Source: Holtermanniella nyarrowii
Taxonomy: Eukaryota; Basidiomycota; Tremellomycetes; Holtermanniales
Assembly (NCBI GenBank): GCA_001600035.1
Contig: BCIT01000022.1
Location: 468-64,467, forward strand
Length of the DNA: 64,000 nt
Direction of reading: 5' to 3'
The notes under the pieces were generated by a model. It did not search any database. It saw only the letters and a program-made list of their open reading frames with translations, and was not told where the DNA came from. The position numbers were made by a program, and so were the translations under genes. This document shows positions 11,986-23,379 of this stretch, piece by piece; positions within the stretch are counted from its first letter, which is position 1; each line of letters starts with the position of its first letter.

Positions 11986-14295
11986 TCATGCGTGGCCTCC
12001 CATCAAGCGACCCCAGTTGCATAGCTCGACACTTAGAGTGCTGGAACCTTCCGCTTTGAAAAACTGTACGACTTCGAAAGGCTGGAGAAGGCTGCGGACT
12101 CGAGCAAAGCGCGGTGCAGCGTGGTAGGCAGCAGCGCGGTTAGGTTTCACTGGGATCAACAGACCCATCACAATCAAGCTCTCGAACGCCTGGAATCAGC
12201 TACGTTCCAGAGGCACTCACCTTTCTCAGCACCGAAGAAGGCCATCGCGCCTTACCGCTCCCAACAAGTTTGGTTCTGGAGAAGCGCGTATACTCTGCGT
12301 CGGCTTGAGCAAAGTTGAAGTCTTCCCGGCCAGCGAAAGCGAGATGTTTGCCAATGATCAGCATAGCCAATGCAGGATGAGAAAGGCCTACGAGACATCA
12401 GCACAGCTCGCAATCTGCAGCGTACCTTTTAACTTGGCGGAAAAGTCTCCCCATCCATTGGAGACAATCTGCTCGTCGATCGCACGCACGACACCCTCTG
12501 GCTGAAGTCGTGCTTGGCGACCGTCGGCAACCTCTGCAATCGCACACATCTGAGATCAGCACCATTCCGGGCTTAGAGTAGCGTACGAAAGGTCGTGCAA
12601 TGACTCGTACATCCGTCGTCATGCCAGACAGCCTCTCCATGCGAGACACAACGGCCGGAGCACCCAGTACCGCCTATCATTGATCAACCCGGCGTCGGCT
12701 TGGTCACTCACCTCAACTTCAGCACACTCAGTCGTTGACTGCTGCAACGACGGAGCAGATACAGCACTGCGCAACAGAGCCTCCCAGCTGCCACCGTTGG
12801 CCAACGGCGAGACCGTGCGAATGACTCGATGGGAGAACCGCGACTTGACGCGTTTTTCTAGCAAAAGCAAGGTATCCTGATGTCAGCGCAGCTTGATTGT
12901 AGCACTCACCACTCGTGAAGTCAAACCAACAACAGCGACGCCTCGTCCCGATTGCGCACCAAGACCAGCATTCACACTCTGCGCGACGTCGACTGGATGT
13001 CTCAGCTTGCCAACTTGACCAGATACGTACGGAGACAATAGAGCAGAGCCTGGCGAGGATGCTCGGTAAAGAGATCAAAGTTGTCTAACACGACAATGAC
13101 GGATCGCGCAGAGGGAGTCGTCAATTGGTGCAAGAGATGGGATGGAAGAGTCGTCGGAGCATATTCCTGGGCTATCAGCATTCACTGCCACGGCTGTGGA
13201 CTGACCTCTTCCGCTTCATCGTCCAGTGGCCCATCTGGATCAGTCTGCTTCCCCTCCGCCTCGTTGATCTGACGACCCATCTCTCGAATAGCAAGCCTGT
13301 CGGTGATATGCACGAGGCCGTCCAAGCGCACAATCACAGGAACGCTTTTCGGTTTACATTGTTCCTCAACAGCAGCCAACGCAAAGCTGACATTCTGCTC
13401 ATCAGCGACTCGCCGTGCCTTCAGCTCACCCTCGTCTTGCCAGAACCTCGTGGCCCAATCAGCAGACAGCTGTTGCCTTCGCCTCGCACGACAGTCCCCA
13501 TCAAGAGGTTGGTAAGACTCTGGACCGCGTCATTCGGCGCGGCGTCCGTCTCGAGAGCAGCTAGCGAAGGACGATCCAGCAAGGCGATCAATTGCGTGTA
13601 GTAATGTCGTCGCGCAGCATCGACAGCACGTTCTTGTTGTCTAATTGTCGTAGGAGATGTGTTAGGCTCGATGTCGTCCGCAAAGCTTTGATTGTCATCG
13701 AGATCCATTGTAGTCTCTGCTGTCTCCTCCTCGCCTTCTATCACCCCTCCGTACTCGTCCAGCTCCTTGTCTCCTTGTTTCTTCATTGTTTTGCCGCTGC
13801 GCAAAACCACAGGATCTTCATGATCCCCTTGAAATTTGAACGTCCTCGCGTCCCGTTGTCGCTTGCTAGCTTCGTTGCTGAGAAATAGAGCTCTCGATGT
13901 CTCGGCCGAGATGAAGGGATTGGCTTCATCCATACCATAGTCGATAGTCTTCTCCACACTCTTGAGTCGTGGACTGGCATGCTGCACTTCAGTTATCGGT
14001 GCATGAGGCTGGGGCACGTCTTTCTTGGGCGTCCTGGTTGGTCAGATGCTTTCGGCGATGAAACTCACCTTGTGAGCTTGGATTTCTTGGGTTTGCTGCC
14101 AGATGGAGAAGCAGCTGATCTGCTGACAGAGACGATTGGCTTTGCGCGAGGCGTACTGCGCGTCACCCGCGCTGAAGGAGTAACGACAATACAATCTTCG
14201 ACATCTGGCGAAGCAGTATCCGCCAATGGATTAGGTGATGACTCTGACTCATCGCGCCTTGTGGGAGCCTTTCTCTTTCTTGGTGTTACTGCCAT
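11986..14295 (-). CDS. ORC4: origin recognition complex subunit 4
   Basis: This is the AAA+ subunit of the origin recognition complex, which marks replication origins and helps load MCM2-7. Exon 1 starts at ATG 14295 and encodes a basic, Ser/Pro-rich N-terminus of about 75 residues. The long second exon (to 13421) ends with Walker A, GPRGSGKT. Following exons give VIVRLDGLVH, the Walker B region SVIVVLDNFDLFTEHPRQAL, GVAVVGLTS, and KRVKSRFSHRVI, which resembles the sensor/arginine region. The C-terminal winged-helix part ends with AFESLIVMGLLIPV and a final exon stopping at 11986. In most Orc4 proteins Walker B reads LDEFDLF; here the Glu is Asn. The disordered N-terminus is longer than in animal Orc4. 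Introns are short and frequent. Confidence 0.9.
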
Positions 14296-14594
14296 TCTCA
14301 GTCAGCAGCAGCAGCAGCAATGATCGTTTCAGGCAGATGATGTTGTGCAACCTGCAGGTGAGTATACTTAGCAAGGGTCGTTTTGTGCTAGAGCAGCTAG
14401 CCCATTTTCAACTTGAAATGAACCCACACGGTATGTGAACGCAGATTGAACTCGCATCACTGCTTGTAGTGATCGACTAGTCGTCCTGATCCGTGATAAA
14501 AAAGTAGCGCAGTATCCTGACCCCTCGTGGCATCATCGCAACCCATGCCGTGTGTAGTATTCGCCCGCAGGGTTCAAATCCGAGTACATCAGCC

Positions 14595-17500
14595 CTATGA
14601 TGAAGTAATCTGGCGCAACCTCTCTTCGCCCACGAGCTCAATCTTCTTCAAGCTCTTCTTGAGATGTTGCGGAGCCTTGACACCCTCCCTCCGGCCCTCC
14701 AACCACGCCTCGAACTCATTGCGGATGCCAGTGAGCTTGTCGGTGATCGGTAAGCTGCCGTCTTCTGATGCCAAGCAGGGGTTGAGCAACACATCGAAGA
14801 GCTTGATCCAAAGCTCGGTCTGCCAGTACTGCCAGCGTCAGCATACATCAGCACATGGCGTAACTCACTCGTTTCAACTGAGACCCAATCTTGTAACGCG
14901 TCGCCTCTGCGCCCGTGGAAGCCAACTCGGTCGTGATGTACTTGCCAAAAAGTAAGCAGTAAGCTATGCTGGCCATGCCAAAGTAGTCTGTTTGGTAGCT
15001 CCACGGCCGCGCCTCGCGGATCTCGACACAATCTCGAGCATCGGTAGGCCAGTCGGCGATAAACGTCTGCTTTTCTCCCGCAGGGTACATTGTCATGTCG
15101 ATGGCTCGCCCAAAGTCGATCAAACGAACGCCCTTGGCACTCCACCCATTGGCACCAGTGGAGTCAAACTGATCAGCCCATTGAGCGTTTGGCCCTGCTC
15201 GAGGCAGAGGTTCGAGCCGGACAAGACAGTTGTCGATCTTGAGATCACCATGCAAGAAGCCAGCGGTGTGAAGGCCCTCGACGACTTTGAGAAGCTCGAC
15301 AACGAAGAAAGCGGCGATGCCTTCCTCGACCGCAGGCGTACCGTCGCTGACCCGATTCTTGACAGCGTGGTTGACGACGTCGAGCAGTGTGCCTTGCGAG
15401 GCGAATTCGAGCACCAAGAAACTCTCATCTTCATACGCGTATGATGCTTTTGGTGCGATGATGGAGGCACGCAAAAACCCGCCGATGCGACTGCGGATGC
15501 GATCGAGGATCAAAGTTTCCCAGACATTGACCGGTGACTCGACCTTGACAGCCACGAGACAATCGTGGAGATCATCGTCGGCGTCGTCCTCGTCGTCGCT
15601 GGCGTCACTAGCATCTAGCATCTTGTCACGCGCGGCGACGTCGGTCATCAAAAAGACAGCTCCAAAGCCTCCCTCTCCAATCTTGGTGTTGACCTCGAAA
15701 ATCTGTTCACCCAGCTGCAACACCGTCGGCTTATCTTCGACAGCGGGACGCGATGTGGCACTGGATCTGCGCTGCTTGGCCTTTGCCGTCTTTTGCAAGC
15801 CTGCGAGGCGGTCTGACGGCGTTGCGCGGAGATCATGGAAGTGGTCGAGGGAGGAAAGAGGTGGCTCAGCTTGTGCGATGAGACGAGCGCGGATCTCATC
15901 ATCACCAGCGTTGAGTGGATTGGGGAGGTTGTCTGCGTTGAGTGGGGCCGCATCGTCTGCGTCCTCTCGCGCCTCGATGCGCAGGTCCGTAAGGACCATC
16001 GTAGCAGCCGCCATGCCCGTCACACCAGTCTGACCCTCGATAGTATAGCCATGCGAGACATTGAAAGGCGAGTCGCTCCTGCCAGATTGGTCGGCCATCT
16101 CCCTCGACGAAGAAGGATCGAAAGGGTTTATCAAAACTTTGCGCTCGTTATCGTCTCCCTCGTCAGCTTCAGAGACGGGAGTCAGACCCTGCGCCGAACC
16201 ACCACTAGTTTCTTCACCGGCAAACGCCAACGGCTCTTCTTCAAAGATCTTGAGCTGCGAAAAGCCAGTGCTCGAGACGGAACCTGTGCTAAAGGGACCT
16301 GTCGTCTGAGATGAGCGAAGGGTAGTGTATTCGCACGTTCTCTCGGTGATGGGCGTCATCTCGTGGATATTGAATCTTCTTCGACGCGGCATCTCCTCCT
16401 CTTCCTCTTCCTCTGCCAGCGCATCAAAGCCACCGAGCACATCAGGCTCCGAAGCCAACCCAGAGCCAGACAAAACCATACGGGAGCGTGGCTGCATCTT
16501 TTCCGAGACAACAGGTGTAGCAAACGCATTGTAAGAGCGAGAAGTCGACGCCTCGGGCCCAGCATCGACTTCTTCGGGCTCCTCGGCAAGCACTTCGAAA
16601 GCAGGCGTCTTGGTAGCGGCAAGAGGTGTACGCGCAGCCAAAGGTGTGCGTGCGACAAGAGGTGTGCGAGAAGGGGTAGTACCGAGAGCAGCGCGAGGTG
16701 TGGGAGGCACATCGTTCTCGTTAGAAAAAATCTGCATCTTGGGTGCAGCTGCTCGAGCATGCGCGCCGGGCATGGGCGTAGGTGTCGGCGGCACGAAAGC
16801 GTCAGCCGTCGCCATGCGGAGGGGACCGTTGGGCAAGGGTGTAGGCATCGGCTGACCCACAAAGCTCTCGCCTTCTGAATCATCGTGATCCCCATCGTCA
16901 TCTGATGAATCATCAGAAGATTCACGGCGATCACCATGGATGGTCTGATTGAACATGCCGTAGACATCTTGATCGGCTAGCTTGGTGTTGACCGTTGGCG
17001 ACGCTCTCGAAGCGACTTTGACAGGTTTAGGCGTAGTCGCTGCAGATCAGCTCAGCTTCACTCGTCCACTCACCTCCAGGCCGATGCCATTCGCGTTCCC
17101 ATTCAGCAATATCCACACGCCAGACCTTGCCCAATAATCCCCTCTTCCTCGCTCGAACCTCTTCAAAGCTCCACTCGTCACCATCCCTGTAAACCTCGTC
17201 CCAGTCAAACATGCGTCTCTCAGTCTTCCCCGCACTCGTCTGTACATCTCTTCCTCCAGCCGGCACCTCCCATGGCTCTTTGACGAACGCCGGGGCATGT
17301 TTAGTGACTTTGGGTAGCCTCTTGCGTGCCTGAGGTGGTAGTGGCAGGGAGACGGAGGCGGGGAAGGTGGTTGTAGCGACGCCGGTGGTATCGTAGTGTC
17401 GAAGAGGGTCGAGACGTAGCAGTTCAGCGTCGGTGACTGGCAACCTGTTCCGAGCAAAGACTTCTTCAGCTTGAAGGACTCGTCCAGCGTCACCCTGGCT

Positions 17501-18623
17501 ATCAGCTCGCAGCGCATTGCCAGAAACTCACAGCATCCTTGAAAACTTCAACTTTGGGAGTCCTCGGAGCAACCTTGACCCGCGCAGCGCTCTGGGGTAG
17601 CGTCTCTCCCTTCCAAGCAACCGGTTCCACCGTATTCTCCTTACGGCGATCATCTCTTGTCCCAATATCTGCCCAATCCGAAGGCTCGGCAACACTCGAC
17701 GGACCTGCTTCATCTGAAAAGATAGCAAGCTTAGCGCCATTATTTTTTACTGCTCTTGGAGCTTGTTGTCCTGGTTTGGCTGCGAACGAGACGGTGCCGA
17801 GGACGGCTCGACCTGTTGTGCGAGCTGGTAGCTCTTCGTCTTCGGGGATGACGGCGGCGCCAGCCATCAAAGTCCTATGCAAGAAAGCTTTGTAGCGCAT
17901 TTGGAGACGCTCAAGAGGTGCTGCGTTACGATTGATACCAAGCTGATAAATGTTGTCCGCCGCTTTTTTCCTATAACGTCAGCGCATGTTGGACTGGTGC
18001 AGCCAACTAACCTGCCCAGACCCTCGGCTGCTGCCGCCCACTCTTCATAAAAGACAGAATGTCGCGTGCCAATATCTTTTGCTTCCAAGAAACCCCAAAT
18101 CTCCTCTCTACGCTCGACGTAGCGCGTGTACATGACCCAGAGTTTGAGGTAGCGGACGTCTTGTGTGTAACGAGCATCAGGGATGAAGCGCCTTGTTGTG
18201 GATTCCAGGAGCGGTAGGATGTGCGTGATAGATGACGGATAGTGCTGGACTGTGAACAAGATGTATCTGCCGTCAACAACACTCATCCCGTACGTGTACT
18301 AACCGGTAGTGAGCATCCAGCACATCCTGAATACCATCAACCATATCCTCACCCTCCCTATCCCGTCTCTCAGCCTCTTCAATCTCCTGACGATGCCGTT
18401 CATGACCCTCCATCACAGCTTTATCAACCTGCTCCTTTTCCGCTACAAACAAGGATGAAAGTGTAGCTGCCGAACGACCTGAAGCCAACGGCTTGATGTT
18501 TTCTTTTTGTGATTCCAGCAACGCAAAGTCTGTGATAGGTGTTGTTGTTGCTGATGGTGAGTCTGGTGCTCTGAGTGATTGAGAGGACCCTAGTTGAGCT
18601 ACTGGGGAGAAGAGAGACTCCAT
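14595..18623 (-). CDS. BUB1: MadBub: Bub1/Mad3 spindle-checkpoint kinase
   Basis: This spindle assembly checkpoint protein combines Mad3/BubR1 and Bub1 features. The start is ATG 18623. A first KEN box lies at residues 40-42 (18498-18506). It is followed by the TPR-type Mad3/Bub1 homology region (QDVRYLKLWVMYTRYVE, YQLGINRNAAPLERLQMRY). A second KEN lies at 17634-17642. Next comes a GLEBS-like Bub3-binding motif, DEWSFEEVRARKRG, near 17140-17200. A long disordered acidic and Pro/Thr-rich linker leads to a complete kinase domain: Gly loop GEGGFGAVF, Lys in VAVKVE, catalytic HGDLKIDNC and LIDFGRAID. The kinase motifs are intact, so it is probably active. The C-terminus ends at 14595. The 299 nt up to the ORC4 start hold no gene. 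No separate Mad3 is seen in the window. Confidence 0.92.
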
Positions 18624-20017
18624 GCTGGCTAGCTAATGAGGAGGACTGCACCAAGACGCGTAACGCGCAAGGTTGATTTGTTTTGATCTGATCAGCATGG
18701 GATTGATTCATCCGCGAAGATTGTGATAGTGGCGCTTGTGAAGGAGTTGTGGCATTATCAGGCTGAAGCCGGAGCTTGCTTCACCTGCCATTCGTCATAT
18801 ATCAATGAACATCTTCAGTCATCTCAAAGACATCAAAAGGGTTGTGCTCGGTCTGACAGGACTGCAAGGTCGATCCTGAACTATTCACCGACGCTTCCGT
18901 CTTGCCCGCTCCTTTGTATGTCAGGTCAACGTGCCCATTCTCATTTCGACGGGAGCTTTGCGGGAGCTGAGGAGTGCCCGTCTCCGAAGTTCCCAACGCC
19001 ACCGACAGAAGCGTTGTAGCTACCCAGTAAGTCGAAGATGGAGAGAATGTTGGGTACACTCTACATACTTGGCGCCAAGGCGGAACACGGACCAGTGGTA
19101 TCGTGCAGCTTGAGATGCCGCGACTCGTCAAGGCGATTTTGTCTGCAGCTGTTCTGTACTCTGTGCTAGGCCATCCGCAGTCCCGCAGAGCTATCGTCGG
19201 TCATCCCAGTCCAAGATTGGTCAAGTCGTACGTCCAGGATGTCACATGGACCTGAGATCCGGCATGCGACCGTGTGATCGCCTTGTGGAAAGCAGGACAT
19301 GGTCGAACGTGACGTATTTATCAGAGACTCTAGAATTCTTTTTTCTCTCCACTCCCTGATACCCCGTCTTACTCCTACAAGCCTTGTCCCAGCTTAGCCT
19401 CTTTCCGCCAGTGTGCCACTCGCCAGCTCAGGGTAGCGTATGACGACGTTCGAGATAGATGCCGAGAAGCGACGGAGAATTTGGGGTGTTGATGATAGGC
19501 CTGCTTATAGGCTTGCCGCATCTACCCAAAATGGCAGCTACCCTGCAACCTTTTCTTATTAGGCTTGCGTGTGCCTTGTTTGATAGATGACCCCCAAAAG
19601 GCCAATAACGAAAACAGTGAATCAGACACAAGAGAGGGGGGGACCCGTTTTAAAAGATTAGAGCACTATACAGGGTAGCATCAAAGCAAGGTAGCGGAAA
19701 GGAAGGGAGTCAGGGCACGTGTAGAGTACAGCAGCAACACAGTGAAACAGGTTACACCTCACACCGCCTCACTTTACAATGAGCTTGCCTTAGACTCGGC
19801 ATCCCCTCGTCCGACTGAATGACCTCTAATAACCCCTAATCACGTCCGACCCAGACCAACAAATCACAAAGGCTCACTCCATTGTTTATACCACCCGACG
19901 CGATAGCCTACCAACCAACCACGCAACCCACCATGAACATCTGATTGCCACCACCGACGATCTTTGTCAGCGCAGCCATCATTGTTCTCATTCTGGATAA
20001 AAGATTCGGTCTTTGTC
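18624..20017. other. intergenic, MadBub / acidic protein
   Basis: This 1.4-kb stretch lies between divergent genes. Frames of 60-110 codons at 18723-19131 lack a good ATG or a recognisable domain. The part from about 19320 to 20017 is pyrimidine- and AC-rich and is the likely promoter and 5' leader of the gene at 20018. It contains a G7 run near 19637. I see no tRNA or repeat. Confidence 0.45.
19933..19944 (+). promoter_or_regulatory. minimal upstream ORF (3 codons plus stop)
   Basis: ATGAACATCTGA encodes Met-Asn-Ile-stop, 73 nt upstream of the ATG at 20018. Its context (ccaccATGA) is better than the main start context. If the transcript starts upstream of 19933 it could reduce translation of the main frame. 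The transcript start is unknown. Confidence 0.35.
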
Positions 20018-22372
20018 ATGGCCTCTCCAATGCTGGCTCCTACAAAGGAGACACACATTGGTTTTCACTCGCCCCCTTCTTCCGTCATGTCGACATCTAG
20101 ACGTACAGCCTCACCCTCTCGCGTCGTGAAAGACCCTTCCGCAAATCCATTCCCGAAAAGAACCATTCCCGCCACCCTCTGTCGTCTCTCCTCCTCTTCA
20201 ACAGAATCAGAGGCCTTTTCAGATGATCCAACATCTGCAATCTCCTACTCTGATTCCCATTCCTATCCCGCTTTTCTAGCGCATCACGCTTCGCCACACT
20301 CTACCCTAGGTTCACCCACTTCGACCCACCCCATCTCATTGCTCACGGCTTTGTTGAATAGTACAACAGGGACAAGCAATGTTGGCGTTTCAGAGCGTAA
20401 AGAGTCAATGACGACGGTGTCAACCGCAGCGCCCTCAACCGTGCCAAGCCCAATCAGCAGCAGTGGATGGCACGGTCGGACAGCTCCGATCTTGAGAAGA
20501 GGCAGTGCCAGTGCCAGTTCGGATGGCGCTGGTTTCACGGGTGTACATGCTGCGCCAGAGCAGCATGGGCTGGGATTCGAGTGTGGATTGGAGAAAGTTG
20601 TAGAAAAGCGCGAGAGGATTGGATGGGCGGATGGAGTTGAGACGGCGATTGTAAGTGTCTCTTGCAAGTCTGCTGTGAGCGAAGCTGACGCTATGCAGGC
20701 GCCATTCGTGCCAAAGCCAGTCCGGGCTTGTGCGTTGAAATTTGCAGTCACTTGTACCGCCGACAAGGACAAGCCGCCTTCGCGCAGGTCTTCCATGTCT
20801 GCTTCTCGTCCTTCGACTTCGTTTGCCGATGCGCCTGTCATTCCCTCGGCTGTGGACGATGAAGAGGATGAAGAGGATGATGATGACGAGGAAGAGGAAG
20901 ATGACGAGGAAGAGGACGAGGATGAAGAGGAAGAGGACGAGGAAGACGATGAGGATGAGGATGAAGAAGACGACGGTGAAGAAGACGGCGGGCTGCTCGA
21001 CGAGAGCAACCTTTGCTTTGCGCGCTGTTCTCGTCGCTCATCGTTCGAAGTCGACGAGGACGACGAGCTATTAGATGACGATCTCGGCTACCTCGAAGAC
21101 GAAGAAGATGGCTTCACAACCGATGACGAAATCTCCACCAACCCCATCCCCCCATCTCAACGTCGCCTCTCTTCCTCTATCCTCATCCCCGACGCCAGCC
21201 AGCGCAAAGACCTCAAAGTCCACGTCGCTCTCCCTAAAACACCCAACTCTTCCCCTGTCGAGCGTCACGCCGTTCTCGCACCTTCCACAAATCCCAACTT
21301 TCCTTTCGCACGCCCAACAAACTATCGGAGGAGAAGAAGACAGTCTTCTGCTACGCCTGATACAGTTTCTGCGCCTGCGTTGCTGCCTCCGCCTGAACGA
21401 CGGGGTCGTGGACATATCCAGGTTGTGGATGGGACGCAGGAGAAAAGCAAGCGATCGGCTTGCTCGAGGCACTGTAGTCCGCCGCCTGAGAGAGAGAAGA
21501 GCAGGGCGGTGGCGCCACCTGCTGGCCAGAGTCCATCAGCTCGCAAGCTTTTCAGTCGGCGAGTACCATCCGAATCTCCACGCAAAGCTGGCCGTCGACG
21601 CGTCGGGAGTCCCATGCCTCCCAAGCTCGAGTTCCAAGATGATCAAGACGACGAGGTCGAATGCGTACAGCCTGTTTCTTTTCGAAGGCGGCCTGGGGGA
21701 TGGCGGAGCGATGATTCGCTGTTCACGCCTTCTGCGCGTCCTGCGCCTTTCCGACCGATGCGTAAAGCGTCGTTGCCGCCGACTGTTGAACGGCCTTTGC
21801 CGTGTAGCATCGTGAATGCTGAACCCAGCCCACAGGCTGGTCCTTCCATCGAACGCTCGGCAAGCGGTGTGCGAAGTATCTTTCGACGTGCTTCGGCGTC
21901 GGTGCATGTCCCTACTTTCCGTCGACCTTCCGTTGTTGCTTCCCCCTCGACTACAGATGCCCAAGTCGAGCCGACATCGCTAACACCTAAAGCACAAGGT
22001 GTCGTCCTCCCCACTTTGCCTCGGTCGATTCCTTCGGCATGCAGTTCAGCAATTGACGATACACCTGCAACGTGTATCTTGTCTACCTCGCTCGGGGCCA
22101 GTGATCCAGTGGCGGAGCGATTACATCGTACACTTGCTTCGCCCTGTCCGAGCAGCGGGTCCGGTGGCGGCAGTGGTAGTGTCACGCGCGCAGCGTCACT
22201 AGGGTCCAAAGTAGCGTTCGCAACGCCGAGGTGCGATCGTGTCCGTACACCCGAGGCAGAGCTAGAGCCAGAGAGGTCGAGACCGATGCCCTGTCCGAAA
22301 GTGAGGCACTGTAGGGACGAGGTGTTGCGGTGGCCCGAGGAGAGTGCGCGGAGACGAAGGCCGCAGACGTGA
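20018..22372 (+). CDS. Ser/Pro-rich protein with acidic tract (DUF2457-like)
   Basis: This is a long, mostly disordered protein of about 770 residues that I place only tentatively with fungal DUF2457 proteins. The true start is probably the ATG at 20018. A 48-nt intron at 20651-20698 (GTAAGT...GCTGACGCTATGCAG) is a multiple of three and has no stop, so it can be mistaken for coding sequence. It joins ERIGWADGVETAI to APFVPKPVRACALKF. An Asp/Glu run covers about 20857-20990, followed by the charged segment DDELLDDDLGYLEDEEDGF and many RRxS-type and SP sites. There is no signal peptide or membrane segment. Nuclear or phospho-regulated roles would fit but are inference. The antisense strand carries a matching poly-Ser frame, which is a composition artefact. 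Confidence 0.75.
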   Translation: MASPMLAPTKETHIGFHSPPSSVMSTSRRTASPSRVVKDPSANPFPKRTIPATLCRLSSSSTESEAFSDDPTSAISYSDSHSYPAFLAHHASPHSTLGSPTSTHPISLLTALLNSTTGTSNVGVSERKESMTTVSTAAPSTVPSPISSSGWHGRTAPILRRGSASASSDGAGFTGVHAAPEQHGLGFECGLEKVVEKRERIGWADGVETAIVSVSCKSAVSEADAMQAPFVPKPVRACALKFAVTCTADKDKPPSRRSSMSASRPSTSFADAPVIPSAVDDEEDEEDDDDEEEEDDEEEDEDEEEEDEEDDEDEDEEDDGEEDGGLLDESNLCFARCSRRSSFEVDEDDELLDDDLGYLEDEEDGFTTDDEISTNPIPPSQRRLSSSILIPDASQRKDLKVHVALPKTPNSSPVERHAVLAPSTNPNFPFARPTNYRRRRRQSSATPDTVSAPALLPPPERRGRGHIQVVDGTQEKSKRSACSRHCSPPPEREKSRAVAPPAGQSPSARKLFSRRVPSESPRKAGRRRVGSPMPPKLEFQDDQDDEVECVQPVSFRRRPGGWRSDDSLFTPSARPAPFRPMRKASLPPTVERPLPCSIVNAEPSPQAGPSIERSASGVRSIFRRASASVHVPTFRRPSVVASPSTTDAQVEPTSLTPKAQGVVLPTLPRSIPSACSSAIDDTPATCILSTSLGASDPVAERLHRTLASPCPSSGSGGGSGSVTRAASLGSKVAFATPRCDRVRTPEAELEPERSRPMPCPKVRHCRDEVLRWPEESARRRRPQT

Positions 22373-23379
22373 TTAGATGAGAAGAGTAGAGGGTTGTCTT
22401 TTTTCTGTGTTTGGATGGGGCTCAAAGCACGTAGTATTGTATCTCGCACGCAGCATGCATCGTTTCGTATTTTGGATGGGTCAATGGCTTCGCATCGATC
22501 CCTGGACATGACGCGGTCATTCGGGTGGCGCGACTTTCGAGATCTCACTTACATTCTTTCTGACTGCTCTCTGCCTTGACGATTCGTTGAGATATTGCCA
22601 TCTGTGGTGCATCATGAACGTGCTTATAGTACGCAGCCATGTATAGGTTTTCAATGCGTCACTTGGCATGCGTAGCATTCGAGTCAATCCATATATTTCA
22701 TTCTGACAACGCATGCCGCCAAGTCTGCCTACTGAGTGGTGACCTTGCCATCTGCCTCTGTCTCCGTCAGTCTTCTGTATCACTGCTGTTCCACATTCAC
22801 TCACCGACGTTGTCAACTACCGGGTGGTCCTTGAGAGACTCGAAACCGCCATCGAACGAGTCTTGGATATCGACCGCCAAGAACGGAAAGACTTGTGTGT
22901 TACTACATTGCGGCCACCTCTGTCATGACCTACTGGTAGAATCGCTGTGATCTTTGGTAACGGTTGCACCTACATCTTCAGTGACATCCTTTGCACTGCA
23001 ATCCTATCTCATACCTTTGTCACCAATGTGCTTGATGAGAGCCTGCTTGTCTTCTGCTGATGCCGATTGGCTAAGTTTAATGATGACTTGTTTGTATTAG
23101 TTTTGCACTACCTACCTATGATCAACTTACCGCTCTGTACCATTGTTGTTGTTCTTGTTACTGTTATCGGTCAAGTCCGAGTGGATGGATGGATGGATTA
23201 ACACCAACGGACATACGACGTCATACCTCCGGGCAAGGTTCACCCGGCGCGGTATGCTCTGTCAACGTCTGACGCGATGGGTGCGTGGATAGATAGAAGG
23301 ACATTGACTTGTATTGCCATGAAAAGCTTTGAACACTTGATTAACTACAACCGTACAACCATACAAACCAACTATCATC
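22373..23379. other. intergenic, 1.0 kb
   Basis: This stretch lies between two plus-strand genes. Short frames carry no recognisable domain. A short GGAT microsatellite (GGATGGATGGATGGATT) lies near 23183-23199. The right end is the trehalose phosphorylase promoter and leader. A C-box or heat-shock element could not be identified with confidence. Confidence 0.4.

Noticed and set aside
18723-19131. Small frames on both strands between MadBub and the acidic protein
   Set aside because: No in-frame ATG for the minus frame, no domain and no convincing splice structure.
19964-20017. Extension of the acidic protein upstream to 19964
   Set aside because: That frame begins at TTG; the first in-frame ATG is at 20018.
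20284-21009. Minus-strand poly-Ser frame
   Set aside because: It is the antisense of the Asp/Glu-rich tract of the plus-strand gene; GAG/GAC/GAT repeats force Ser and Leu codons on the other strand.
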